A stretch of DNA of 64,000 nt from Escallonia rubra. Its lineage: Eukaryota > Streptophyta > Magnoliopsida > Escalloniales > Escalloniaceae. Shown here piece after piece: positions 12,001-26,000 of this stretch. The stretch is from the NCBI GenBank assembly GCA_033065855.1, contig JAVXUO010002370.1, positions 806,001 to 870,000 of the forward strand, written 5' to 3'. The notes beneath the pieces are model-generated. The model searched no databases. It saw only the letters and a list, made by a program, of their open reading frames with translations, and was not told the DNA's origin. The stretch's first letter is position 1; each line of letters begins with the position of its first letter. The position numbers and the translations under genes were made by a program.

Positions 12001-15000
12001 ATTTCTGGTATATGAGCATACTAGGCATCTTCAAGAAGAGGAGAAGTTGGGTCTTTTATTCTTTTGGGAGTGAGGGGAAGAGGGGGGAAGGAGAGGAGAG
12101 AGAGACACTGAAATAGACACATCGTATATGTTTAAGTGTGTATATACACATTTACATCTATATATATATAACATATATTGAGAACGAGAGAACGATCAGG
12201 GTTACTGAATTACAGAAAACTTGAACCAGCCATGTTTGGAAACCCAGTATGCTCAGTTCATTTTACAATTCGCATTTTCGAAATTACGGCATATGTTTAG
12301 TATTTGCATACCATGTTGTCAACTAGACCAATTCACGAATTCCTCACAATTCTGGAAATATCCAGTTGTATGCTTGTATCAATTATAGCCAAACCCAACT
12401 TGTCTACCACAAACCATCATCAAATTGATGAGCACCCAGAATGCTCAAATGGACTATTAAAACAAGATATAATGCACTTTTTTCCAGCCAGTCAACACAA
12501 TAGGTTCTGGAACTGGAATTCCAAACAAGACATGTCTTTTCATGCTTTCCACAATTACACGTCCAAGAATATGCATGAGATGAATGAGTTAACTATGCAT
12601 GGTTGCGAAAGTACAATATCAGAAGACATTATGAATACCATGACGTTTTGGACGTCTTCAACTATGCAAAGCACCAACACGGCTAAGAGGGCAAAGTGTC
12701 ATGTCTGACACGGCCCAACACAGATCAGTCACGGCATTGTATCTGACAGAGCACAGCCATGTCTGGTTTTCAAAAGGTGTATTTGCGGTTTACATTTACT
12801 AAACAGTTAACAATATGCACTGCATACTAGACAGTCGACATTTGCGGTGTACAAATCTGAAACATCCCCCTCGCAATACAAGTGATGAACTAGGCTCGAG
12901 TTTAAGTATGCCACATGACACGCAATATAAATTCAAGCGTCCTCTCATCTCATAAAGGATAATCTATTAGAAATGGTATGAATGGTAATCGTGCAAGCAT
13001 GGCTACTTGTATAAACAAAATAAGGCTATAAAATACAAGTTCAAGGAATATATGAGGAGGACAAAAGATGATCTACTAATCAGCCAAGGTACAACATCTA
13101 AAGCATTATATTGCAGTTAGATATAAAAATCTGCCAAAATAAAAAGGCAGTAGAAAAAATGCATAATGAGGAAGGTACAACATCTAAAGCATTATATTGC
13201 AGTTTGATAAAAAAAAATCTGCCAAAATAAAAAGTCCAGCAAGAAAATGCACAATGGGTAAATTTTGGTTTATTTTTTTCATTAGTACAGCAAGATAACT
13301 AAACTTTTGCAAGAGGATATTTATCTGAGAAATGCAATACCTTATCGGGGCAGTCAAAATTTGCCAACTCATTTTCAATCAAATCAGCCATGGAGTTTAT
13401 ATATCCTGCACGCTGGTACCAGGAAGGAATGACAGTGTGCTGCATGTTGACCAAATATTCATCCTCCCTAAAATTTATATGAACAATTTGCAGTAATATT
13501 ACTATTTGGCCAGTAATACTGGATATAGATAATGAAATTAACATGAGCCCAATAAACACCTGAATATACTCTCCAATAGCCGAAGGCTTGAACCGCTAGT
13601 TGATATTGAGAATTGTGGATAAAGAGGAAGCACTACAAGCTTTGCAATTCCATCTCTTTTTATCTACACGCAAAATTACCCAAAAGGAATATAATAACAT
13701 TAGCAACTCCAAGATTTTGCTAAAGATTAAAACTTGAAAGCTCCACAGCTATAACAAAATCTTGATTACGCCCAAAATACAAGTTAAAAGGTAAACTTTG
13801 AACACCAAGCTATTACAGAAACAAGGCGGGATCAAGATTTGGCCACAAAGTAAATCAACTTTAAATAAGCACCCGCGACTTGAAGAGACAATCAACAGTC
13901 CTAATTAGGTTAGTTAATTAAGTAAGCATCAAATGTGAGATATACTGACAAAATCACAAAAAATGGTATATGCCTTTTCACGATAAATACTAAAAGGAAG
14001 GGAGGGGGGAACGGCTATCCCCTGGTTCAATCAGAAACCAACATGAATCCCTGAAACTTAAGAAAGTAGGATGTGATAGATACGGGATAGTCTAACCAAT
14101 GACTTGGTTAGCTTTTGAGGCTCTAATGTACTTTTTTCCTCTCATTTGGGTGTGCTGGGTGAGCGCGTATGAAGAGATATCCAGCATATTTATATTTATC
14201 TGGCAAGACCACAATATATAACAACAGAAGTGCAGTTCTAACAAGGGTCAAATATGCGGTTTCTTTCTCTTTTCTTGTTTAATCTGATCTAGGTCTATCA
14301 GTCACTTGCTTGTCACCACAAAGTTACTTCACCACTAGAAAATGTTGCATGCCCCATAGTCCACGCGGGTCATGGTTTGGTGAGTCCAGGGGAGAAGTAC
14401 AAGTTGGGGGGACAGCCAGCCAGGTGAGGTCAACAAGCTATGTAGCTCGGCCCTGTAGCAGACACATGTCCCTATGATTAGCTCCCCGTACATGTTGGTT
14501 AAAGATGTGGCTGAACTATATACAGGGGTTGATCCCCTTACTATTGGACCACTCACTCTCTCTCTTCTCCCTGGTTTCTCTCCTCCTGCTACAACATCCC
14601 TGGACTCTTCCGATTAAAACACAAATCTGCTTGAGAACTTTGGAGAATTAACACTTGGCGATTCTGCTGAGGTGGTGAGTAGCACTCTCTTGGCTAGTTC
14701 ACCTCCTCGCAACAGAAGAATACGCTTCATGAAGGAGAAGCTGCTTGAGCAAGCAAGGGAGTTTTCATGCTTTTGCAGATCTTTTTCATGGTATTTCCGG
14801 CAGCTGCAACAATGTACTTTGCCTGTTCCGGGACACACTCGGTGTTTTTTATTTTCTGTGCTATAAGGCATGCATGGTGTAATTCTAGTGAGCAGGACTT
14901 CATTTTGGATTGTTTCATGCCCAGGGCATTCATTTATCTCTGTAGCCGTGGCCTCGTGCTTATACCTGGGTTCTGTGACCATCTAGTCTGTTGTCTGTCG

Positions 15001-18000
15001 CCATGACAGACTTGACCTTAGGTGAAACCTTTCTTCATTTTTTTATACTTTTGACATAAAATAGTCAGACTTTGTATTAAGGAATCTGTTTTTTGGGGTT
15101 TTCCCGGTGCAATTTGTTGACCTTGGAAACAAGTATGACATATGTCACAATGGTGCACGATATAGCTGGGAGACCAAGTATTCCTTGCATGACTAAAGAA
15201 GCAAGTACACACTTACCCGCTACATCGCGTGGGCCCTGTTCAACTTAATGGCAGCTGACAGATGCGCATGGAGAAGTTGCAACACTCAATTTGGGGAACG
15301 GCCTGACATGGAAACCCCTAACCCTCCCCCCCCCCCCCCACCCCCCCACCCACACCACACACACACCCCAAAGGAAAAAAAAAAAAAAATTGACCCACAA
15401 AACTAAAACCTCTCAGGACCCATCGCGTGACATGGGCACCCACGGCGTGTAACCTCCTTGAGGTTCCTTAGCTCTTAACACTACAGCTCCTTTCTGCCAG
15501 AAACATACAGGGATGTAATTTTCCATTTAAAGGATAATTTTCAGGCCATCATTTCTGTTTTGGAGTGATACCAAATAACCACTAGCGATATCAAACAACT
15601 ACCATGATATCCACCTCAGTGCTTCTCTTTCTTCTGCCTCCCTTAAACTGTCTTTGGTCTTTCTACTTTAACTTAATAAGACACTAAATTTTGCAATTTC
15701 TTTCTTCTCCCTTATATTGCATATATGTTACATGGACTCGATGCGGAACACAATCAAAGTTTGATTCATCAATATTATAAGTTCAGGTAATCTCTTCTTC
15801 TTCTCCGTCCTTTATTTTTCTTCTTCATCTTCTAGTCAAGATTGATGGCATTGAGTCTCCGTCCGGCTGCTGAAGGTTACAACATAGATCCCATACAGGT
15901 GCTGCTGTCAAGTCATGTCGACACCGCTCCTGCATCCTGAAGTGAAGTATCTATATAAAATAGCATCGCATGACACATCCAGACTCAACTACCTATTCTT
16001 AATTTAATACAGGTACACTCCTTAATGTTAAGAACCGTGTAACAAACTTTTTAGTGAGCTAATGAAAGATAGCAACACCAAGCCACTAGAACCAGTAGAG
16101 ATATACAATACTAGTTTCGGGACACGAAATGCGAGTGAAATATATGAACAGACGTTATCAAAACATTTGGATACGAGATAGTTTCTTCCAAACGAAAAAG
16201 ACCGGGAGAAGAGAGAGATGGGTGGCTTTTCTTCCATTTATTGATTATTCGTAGAAGTAAAGACATAATCCATGGGAAAATTTGGAACTTATAAAGGCTT
16301 CGCATGGGTCCTCTTGCTTACTAATAGTTTACATAAATGAGAGCGGAGAGAGGTGAGAAAAAGGACGGGGAAGTAACTGATCATGTGAAAAGTCTTTTCT
16401 TCCATTTATTAAATATTAATTATCGGTACAAGTGAAAGATATAATCCATAGGTGTCCGCAGGATTACCAATAGCATCTAAAGATAATAAGGTTTATAAAC
16501 AAAAGCTACCTCATAAAGGGTAGCTAACAAATCATCCCCCCCCCCCCCCCCCCAACCACCCAAAAAAAAAAAAGCCCAGTGCAAAAGCAGGGGATGGCGG
16601 CATGCATCATGGTTTCCTGGTTGGAAGTGTTGGAGGATTCGCATATGATTGACAACCTTATCATTTTGTCTGACGGGTGAGCCACTGAATAGGTAGCATA
16701 AACACTCATCGGACATCAATGTGAGTGTGAGACATCAACACTATCTATTGTTCACGAAAAAAGTATTTCCTAATTCAGATCCGGTTTTTCAAATTTCGGC
16801 ACTTTGGGGGGCACATTTTGACATGTCCTTAGTTCGACACGTTCGGGGATACATTCTGACATGTCAGACACAGATTGGGTCCTTGTATGCTTCATTTCAT
16901 CTATATCTTTGCATATCTAGTGCTCCAAATCTTCTTTAGCTTTCATCCATCTAAATGACCCAGATCTCCAATTTCTCAACCCAAAAAAATCTTAATCTTA
17001 AGATATTAAAAGGTTCATATTTTAAAAAAAAATGCACAAAAAAGGAGACGGGTTAGAAGAAACTACAATAGCAAGGTCCGTAGTTTTTTCTCTGATTGCC
17101 GTATCCACAAAAAAGAATCTAAAAATTGTTCCAAACAAGTAGAGCAAACTTAACATGCGATCAAGAAACATATGTGCTACAATCCTAGAATGAAAGTTGA
17201 TCACCAAGTTCTGTGAAAGACTTGATCCCAAACCCTCAAATTCCCCATGTTGCACGCAAATTTTGTTCTAATCATCTATGTCAATTGCCAAAATACTGGT
17301 AAGCAAAGCAAATGAGACTGGAACAGGATTCAGTACTGTTCAAAGCCAATATAAGATATTGTAAAACCATAATAGCATCTCTACAGGAAGAACATGCTCA
17401 CGAGATCGGGTTTTTTTTGGTTTCTGGTGATCAAAATAGTAAGGCAAAATTACTTCCCAAATGAAAATCCACCATCCCTATTGTACTTCTTATCATTGAT
17501 CATAAAGTGGAGTCCAGCATCCATAGTGGTGCAAAAAGAGAGGACATAACACCTTCTTGTCACGTAAGAAAGATTTTCAAACCCACAAAAGGTGGAGAAC
17601 TATTCCAGGGTACTAGGTACTAAATTATGTAGGCAAAAGCAAGGGAAGCATCAAAAGAGCAGGGGAGAAACCTTCTCGATTATATAATGACTAGATAGGG
17701 AGATCCAACAAGCGAGAGCGAGAGAGAGAAGAAGAGGGGGGGGGAGCGCTATTTGGATCATGATCTGACACGACAGAAAAACTTTTAGCCTATATATATT
17801 TTATACAGCAACAGCTGATCAGAGCAAAGATTCCATTAATAAGGATGTTTAGTTGAGCAATGTGTGCCATCATTCTCCACCCTTTCTTAAGCACGTATCT
17901 TCTTTCCCCCTTTTCTTAAGAAAGTTATGTATTGGAATATGGCATACAACAAAGAAAGGGAGGAAGAAGAGGCTTGCTTTGCCAAGTAAGGGGATATGTA

Positions 18001-21000
18001 GTTGCTCACAAGGCCGATGGCCTATGAAGCACGGGTGCGCCAATCAGAGAGAAGCACCGGCATCGGGTGCGGCGTGGGTGCGTGTCGGGTACGTATCTGC
18101 TATTATTTATTAATTTATTTATTTTCTTAAATATCGGGTGCGGATCCAGTGCATATGGGATCTGAGATCTCAGATCTGAGAGAGGAGTGACCGAGAAAGA
18201 GAGAGAGAGAGCAGCGGCGCGAAGTAGCCATGAGCGTGACCACCCCGGCAACCACCAGAGACTCCGAAAACGACCGGCGGCTCTGACGACGACGACTGCG
18301 ACTCCGGCGTCGACCCAAGAGAGATCGCATATTAGGCTTTTTCGACAGAGAGGTGACCGGTGAGAAAGAGAGGAGAAGAAGAAGAATAAGAAAAAGAAGA
18401 AGGGGGAAGAAGAAGAATAAGTCACCGCGACCTTACCTGGGCTGTGATTCCGGCAGCGAGAGCAGAATTTCTTGAAGCTATCGATCCTTTTGACAGCTGG
18501 ATTAAATTTGCTGTATAGTTTAAAAACCACTTATTAACCGATTATAAAATTAGCCCCAGTACTTTTAAAAAATACAGTAATACACACATACCCTTTATTG
18601 TATCCAGCTATTCAATTTGAATATTTATGAAAGAGCCCATTTAACTTAAGTTACTTAACAAACTTGGTAAAAATATTTCTACTGCACATATTTACACACA
18701 CACACACATATATATATATATGCCGTATCCCCGCCGCACCCGTATCCTATTTTTTTAAAATTGGCGTATCCACGTATCCGCACCCGTACCCGCGTCCTTG
18801 CTTCCTAGCCGATGGCATGTTGCCCAAGTCTCTATAAAGTTCTACTCTACTATCTCCGGAGATATATAAGAAATCTACTCAAATTCCACGTCATTTACAA
18901 GAAACCTTAGAAGATCAAAATAATCTGAGAACCCACTACAAAATTAAATTACCTTGAATAACAAATTTTACCTTAAATTACCTAGAGAATCTATAAACAC
19001 TTAGGTACTTATAAGTTTAAATTACAGGATTCAGATCTTCCCCAAACTGCAAATACAAAATAAATCTCATGATTAATTGCATCACTGTGTAGCATTTTTG
19101 AATGAACACAGCTAAAAAGTTTGAGAAAGGAATAAATGTGGTGCTAAACTAAGATAATCACTGTAACAATTTACATGGTACTGTCTGAGGTACCTGTTCG
19201 ATGGCCTCTTCAGTAAAAGGATGCCAATAGCGCATACCAACATACACCTTTGCAGGGACATTCTTTGCACAGAGTGCCTTTCGCAACTCTTCAGCCTGAA
19301 CAGCATAAAATGGTCAACAACCCTTGAAGAGAAGATCCTTAGGAAGGCACTCCCAAAAAGAAGACCGTGAACATGATCATAATACTGAGAGCTGTAATCA
19401 GGTCAAGAAACAAGAACTAGGAGTGAACGCAGAAAAATTAAGGTCCCGTACTTTTATCATTTTCATTCTCTGTTTTTTGTAATGATGATAAAAAGGATTC
19501 TTTTTTGTGTACTTTTACCAAATTCTGTTTTCATTTTGAGTAAATTACTCAAATAGTGACAAAAAACTGAAAACACCTCAGAGGTGTTTTCAGCTTTTTC
19601 TATCCAAACTTAACCTAATGTCAAAAAGAGTAGCTAAATTTTTTTGGTGAAAATGGTAAAAGTACAGGAGCGTATTTTCTAACTGAATACGAAAATCATG
19701 AAAATAAGAACACAAAACAAAAATGCTAAACATACAGCCATTTAACACATTGAAACGTTTAAATTAGCATATATATTATCTCCGTACCTCTATACTATTA
19801 TTAAGAGGGAGCACCCTTGTGGTGAAGCCTTTTCTGAATTATCAATTGTACCCCTCATTCCACCTTTTGAAACCATTCTACCTCCTAATGCTCTCCTACT
19901 TTCTAGCCTCACTATCCACCTCTGTCTAGAATTATTTCTAACTACCTATAACTTCTTTTCTCCTGATTTTCTCTCACAACCTCTGCTATTTTTTCTCTTC
20001 CTCTCCCTATGAAGTCCACCCTTTAATTTGCAACATCAAAATTAGTGCGTGCACAGGGATTGCCTGTGCCCCAAACGCTAGTAGGGAAAAAATGTAGCGG
20101 ACATCACAGGTCGGCTCCCTAACCATCCCTGATCATCCACCCTCCACCTTGTTGGGTGACAGAGTGTACTAACAAGATTGTGTTTCCTATCTTCCTCTGG
20201 GAACAGGTGCATAGAAGAAAGTTTGCAAGAGTGACGAGCAAAATAAAAATGAAAATTAGGAAACAACTCCAAAGTGCTAGGAGTTTCATAACTTTACCTT
20301 CTTCAGCTATTAAGAGAGCAAACTAAGAGGCATTGAAGTCCTTTAATTCATCAAAACTAGTGCAGGTCTGCCTAATGAAAAAGTAAAACTTGAATTTATA
20401 AAACAACTAAACGTTGACATGGAGAAAGTAAAGGAAGATCACCAAAAGAAGAAGGGGGAGGGATAAGACGCAGGAAAAACCTTGACACCAAGGGATTATG
20501 CCCTATATCACATTATAGGGATCTAGAGTTTGGCTTTTGAAGAGTTATTGTGAGAAGGTAAGATTAAGATGTCCGGGATAGAAAATGAATAAGGTTAAAC
20601 AGGAAGAAGTTCAAGGCTACTTGAAGGGAAATCCAAAAAAGGCAGGGGAAAAAAAAAAGCATATTCTGGACAAAAGGGTCGAGGTGTACAAGGTGTTTAA
20701 AGAGCGTTGGTTTAATAATTCAAAGAATTATGGTTTAAGGTGTGGATAAAGGCCTGGGTCGAAGGGATAATGGGGCAATTATTTCCTCAGGGTCATGAAA
20801 GAGTTAAACAACCTTTTAGTGACTAAATGATGCAGTACACTGAAACAATTGGAATTACGCATGCACTCTTTTTTCCATTTGTCATCTTGAACAATTTGGA
20901 TTTCATTCAAATTTAGCAAGAAAGGCTGCTAGGAAGCACGGACTCCAGTGCAGGTGCGGTCGTGCGGATATGACACGGGTGCGGACACGCGGATATGTCA

Positions 21001-22972
21001 TTTTTCGTCATTTTTAAAATTTACAGGATACCAGTGTGGTGGAATCTTGGATTTCTAATTGGTGGAATAACGGCCAATCCATTTTTTCATAGTGATCAAA
21101 TTATATCAAAGTAGGAGAGGGTTCTTTTACTAATAAATCGACATCAAAATCAGTCCATGCGGAATCCTTTGGGACATGGCAGATATTATGATACATACGT
21201 TATATATGTGGAAAGCATATAGAAATTTTCAACCAAATCAGTAAGACTTTGCTAAGTTTAATGGGTTGTTTCATAAATATTGAAATGTGTAGCTGAAGAG
21301 AATAGTATCCGGTGTTACTGTTATTTTTCTAAAGTATTGGGGTTAGTATAAGTAATAAGTCGGTACTTTAGCAGATTAATTGTATACAGCTGTCAAGAAG
21401 TGAACCATTGAGTATAACTTATCTTTATGGACTGAAAACCTCGAAAGCCATATCGATATCATCAATAAGTTCTTCTTCTCACACTTCCGAATTATCCCTG
21501 TTGAACGCCGGACTCTCTCTCTCTCTAGTTCCTCTCTATCAGAAATACTGAGCACGGCGCTCTCAAATACCTAATACGGATCTCTGTTTGGGTTGAGAAA
21601 ATATTTCAACTTTCGACTTTGAACTTGAAGTATCCCCTCCCTCCCTCTGTAATACCTAATTCGGATCTCTATTTGGGTTGAGAAAATCTTTCAAGTTTCG
21701 ACTTTGAACCTGAAGTATCCGGTGCCTATCTCAGCGTGTCGCTGCCATGCCCAAACCCCACCCGAATTTCAGGAAATTAATTGTATAAATGAACAATTTG
21801 GACACGCACCCAGTGCCCACCCATTCCGCACCCGGTACTGATGCTTCACCCAAACTGCCGCACCTGGTGCTGGTGCTTCACCCAAACTGCCGCACCTGGT
21901 GCTGGTGCTTCACCCAAGCTGCCGCAGCCGTGCTTCATAGCGTCTTCTCCTTTAGTCGTGTCATTAGGACTCATTTGGTCTTTGCTATGTTTCTTGTTCT
22001 TCAAGTAATAATTGGCTTTACTCTGTATGTACACTGTTTCAATCCCCAAAATTTGGTCAACGATGAGCATTGTGAAGTAGGCTGTTTGTTTTCCAACCCA
22101 CTGCCCTGTTTCTACATCTCTAAAAGTCCTCAAGGACTATCAAAATGGAATATATTGGAGCAGAAAATTTTCCTCACCGTACTCCGAATTCACTAATTCC
22201 AGGGAATATACTACCTCTAGTGAGTAGAATTACTGGACTACATCTAACCAAGACTTTTTACTGCTCCCTTATGAACTTATTGAAGCTAACTTTCATGAGA
22301 AAATGGACGCCGAGAGAGGAATGCAACAGTAGAAGGTACTTTTCTAACAATTGCTAGTATAGTTTCTACTTCGGTAACTTGTACAGCCTTAGATATCCAC
22401 TTGGATGTGAAACTTAATAATGATAGGTATCTGAGAATCGTATGAAAATAAGCATCTTAAATACAGTGAAACCACACAGCATAACATTTAAAGCAACCTA
22501 AAAGCTATTAGCATACAAAATGTAAATTCCCTCCACTCCACAACAAATATACTAAGACTGAAAGGGAACAAAAAGAGAACCTTGCACACATACCCAATAT
22601 ATAAAGCAAGGACAAAATCGACTGACCTGAATAATATGTATGACCAACACATAGTCAAAATTTTCTTCAACTTCCACACTTCTCTTCTCTCAGCTTAAGG
22701 ATTTATTGACAAGGTGTACATTTATTATTTTAGCAGAATAGGCTGCAAGGATTTCATGTTTGGAATTGGAAAAGTCTATATTTTTATGATGAGAAAAAGT
22801 ATAAGACCTTCTAAGCCACTTTAGCTAGTCATGTAGGCATCTAGATATACTTCACAGACCCTGCTAATACCATGATATACAATTATTAGACAGACATAAG
22901 AAGAATGAGAACTGGTTTGAAAAGACAAGCCATTCTTTGCCGCATAGTGCGATTAATGTTCATGCAGGTTTA

Positions 22973-23009
<37 letters not shown>

Positions 23010-26000
23010 TATTAAGACACGAACACGTTACTGTCATCTCCTTTCTTCTTTTGACCTAACTTTGATGAGAATACATGCTTCACTTTCTGTAATTGATAGG
23101 TGCACTATACAATAAGCATAAAGCACTACATTGTGTTAGATTACTCAAGCATGAGGGAAAGAACAACAACAAGTACATTATCAAAACTAGCACAAGTTAG
23201 AATAGCAAAGTCATGCCTGTGAATCAGTTATCTGTCGAAGTGGAGAACCACCCCCAATTGAAGCATAACCTTCCTTGCTCTTTGGTGCTCTGGCAACAGA
23301 TATGAACTGTGCTAAAGGCTTTTGAAGAAAGCGAAACAATCTTGGGAGTCGGATGATATCCTGTTCAGTTGTACCGAGTCAGAAATCAACATAAAAAGTT
23401 TGCATCTTAAAAACTATAGTTTTACAGGACTAAGTTTACTGATAACCTGCAAACTATTGGAAGGGGCATGGAGCAGGTAATTTAAAGAACACAACATAGC
23501 ACTGTCTGCCACCAAACAGGATAAGTCAAAAAGACATTATCCAAATAGGAACCATACATTGGAACCAAGAAAACAACAATAAAGAAGAGTTGTCGATGTA
23601 CCACCTACATCCCCGCCCCACAGATAGCAACAGTAAATAGAACAAGATCATTTGCACAAAATTCGTGAAGATATCCAATATCTGGCAAGAGAGAGCAGAA
23701 CCAAGCCCAATAGTCAAATATAAGACTACCTAAGCCTTGGTTCTCTCTCTTGCTCTGTGTAGTTGGTGTGTTCATGTAATAAACACACACACATATATGC
23801 ATATGTATATGAAATATGTGCGTGTAGATATATCTACACGTAAATTAACCAGTCTATATATTCTTTCCTCAATTTTTGCCACTTCTTGTGCTATAATTTT
23901 CTTTTTACCCAAATCCTTCAATTCTCCTTCTACTTCTTCTTCTCCCATTGTCCTTTTGTGTCCTTCTTGTACAATTATCTTCTTAAATTAAATGTCTTTA
24001 CTTGCTCAACGTTCTTAAAAGGATCTTCTTTTTGGTTACACAGATCAATCATGAGGTGTACTTTTTCTAGAGCTTGTATCATTTTGTGGTAACAACTCAT
24101 TATTGTGCACAAAATCTTGCCATCAGTTAACCTGCTTTCCTCTGTTATTTTCAGTAACCTGCTAACTGACAAAATTTGCTCAGCCCTATTAGTGCTGAAA
24201 AAATGTTTTCTTAGACAAAAAGCAATACAAGGCCAATCGACTAAATTGCTGAGTCAGTTGGGATTCTGGTCTGGCTAGATGAGCTGTCCCGGCCAATAAG
24301 ATTTTGCTCAGCCTTATTGCTATCGGGTGCACTTCATTCTCCTCCCTACAGCATAATTGCAAATTTGCTTGCCAGTGAAACATTTGTCTATTTCATTTTT
24401 TCGTGTTTTGCTTTATGATAGGCCAGCTTTAGCCTCCAGTTGCAGCTCTTCCTTTTCCTTACCCAAGATTGCATATTTGAAACAATTTCAGAAGTATCAC
24501 AAAGATCTACTAAAACTAAAGTTACTCATATGGATTTTGTGAAAAAAGTAAGCATTACATATAAGTGTTTATTGTCACATTCGATAAAATAAATGCAAAA
24601 ATAAAGTTAAAATATAATATTTTTATATCATGCTTGATATTCAAAATATCAACCATGATTTTTTTGAATGTATTTTGACTAAATATTTTGGATGCATTTT
24701 GACTACAATCTTTGGAATAATTTTCAAATTTTAGAAATCAAACATGACCTCTTATGTAGTTATTTAGCATTTAAATATTATCTTTTGTGTTAATTAAAAA
24801 AATTCTTTTGATGCCAAGTGTCAAGATTTTAAATGGCTATGTAACACCAAAAGAGGTGTTACACCAAGATGGGTATTCCCTTTATATATAGTATAGATAT
24901 AGTAAAGTCATACTCTCAGATTGACAGTGCACTCTTCCCTAAGAGCCCTGGCAACAAGAGACCTCGGCATCCTTGTGCACCTTTAATCCTATACACTCAC
25001 TCCATCTCGATAGAAGAGACCTTCCTTTAGAATTTTGTCTCCAATAAGCAAAAATTGAGGTAAAGGGGGTTAAATTCAAAAGGTAAATAACAAGATTGAA
25101 CCCTAAAGAGAACATCATAAAAGATGCGAAGAAGCAGAAAAGGTAAAAAAAATTTGGCGTAAAGTCTCTTCTAAAGAAACAGATGCAGTATCTCAGGAAG
25201 TTCAACCCTTGTCTTCGTCTAGCAAGTTTGACCACTCATGTGACAAACTTCAGTTCATTATCTATGTTACTTTTTTATTCAGCATCTTCTTTTCATTAAG
25301 TAACCAACTTTTGTTGATCAATCCTACTTCTCATTCATGTGAAAACATATCGTCAGAGGCGGTTGGTCCAAGATATGTGATGTATATTCCATTCCAAGTA
25401 AACTATTAATCGACTAATAAGTCATTTCATGGCAGTTCCATTTAGCACTTTATTTGAAAGACCAGATTGGCCCGTTCTGCCATAAGTACCTCCATATTCC
25501 GCTGAGTAGAATACGACAATGAGTTTGAGTCAGTGATAGGAAAAATTCCTTTTCTCGATCTTGATTCGGGCAGAAATTCAGGATTTATGGTCCTAGTTGA
25601 ACGGGGAAAGTCCTGAATTCCCACTGGTCTCATAGAATTACTTAGCTTAGGTACCATATTAATTAATAGAATTAATTAGGGACCATATGAAGAGGCCTGA
25701 GAAAACCCCTGTATGGCTTCTTCAATTTCTCGATAAAGAGAAATATGACCAACAGTGGTTCGAATATATGTATATAAAATTTCTTTTTTTATACTTCTTA
25801 CTATGAGATAGTGACTATAAATCTAACAATAGACACCCAAAGATTCATAGTGAACTTCGATGGGAGTTTCTCTTGCAGCAATAACGCGTTGATCTAGTCG
25901 CCACCGGAGCCACAACGGACTATCTAAACGAATTCGTTTCTGCCGATAAGCTCCAATTGCATCATAAGAATTACAAAAAAATGGTTCCTTTTCTTTCGTA

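Larger units (their letters stand above)
19296..23216 (-). other. FC2 intron 3 (3.9 kb, GC-AG)
   Basis: Contains a fold-back MITE (19443-19672), a small Helitron (19779-20081), a third member of the GGAAGCACGG family (20930-21940) and a (GT)n(GA)n microsatellite near 22976-23009. Begins with GC rather than GT on the minus strand. Confidence 0.75.

Noticed and set aside
12304-12708. Open frame of 134 codons in FC2 intron 6
   Set aside because: No family signature, Met/His/Ser-rich, antisense to FC2. Chance.
17022-17255. Small open frames in FC2 intron 4
   Set aside because: No similarity recognised and no splice or codon support.
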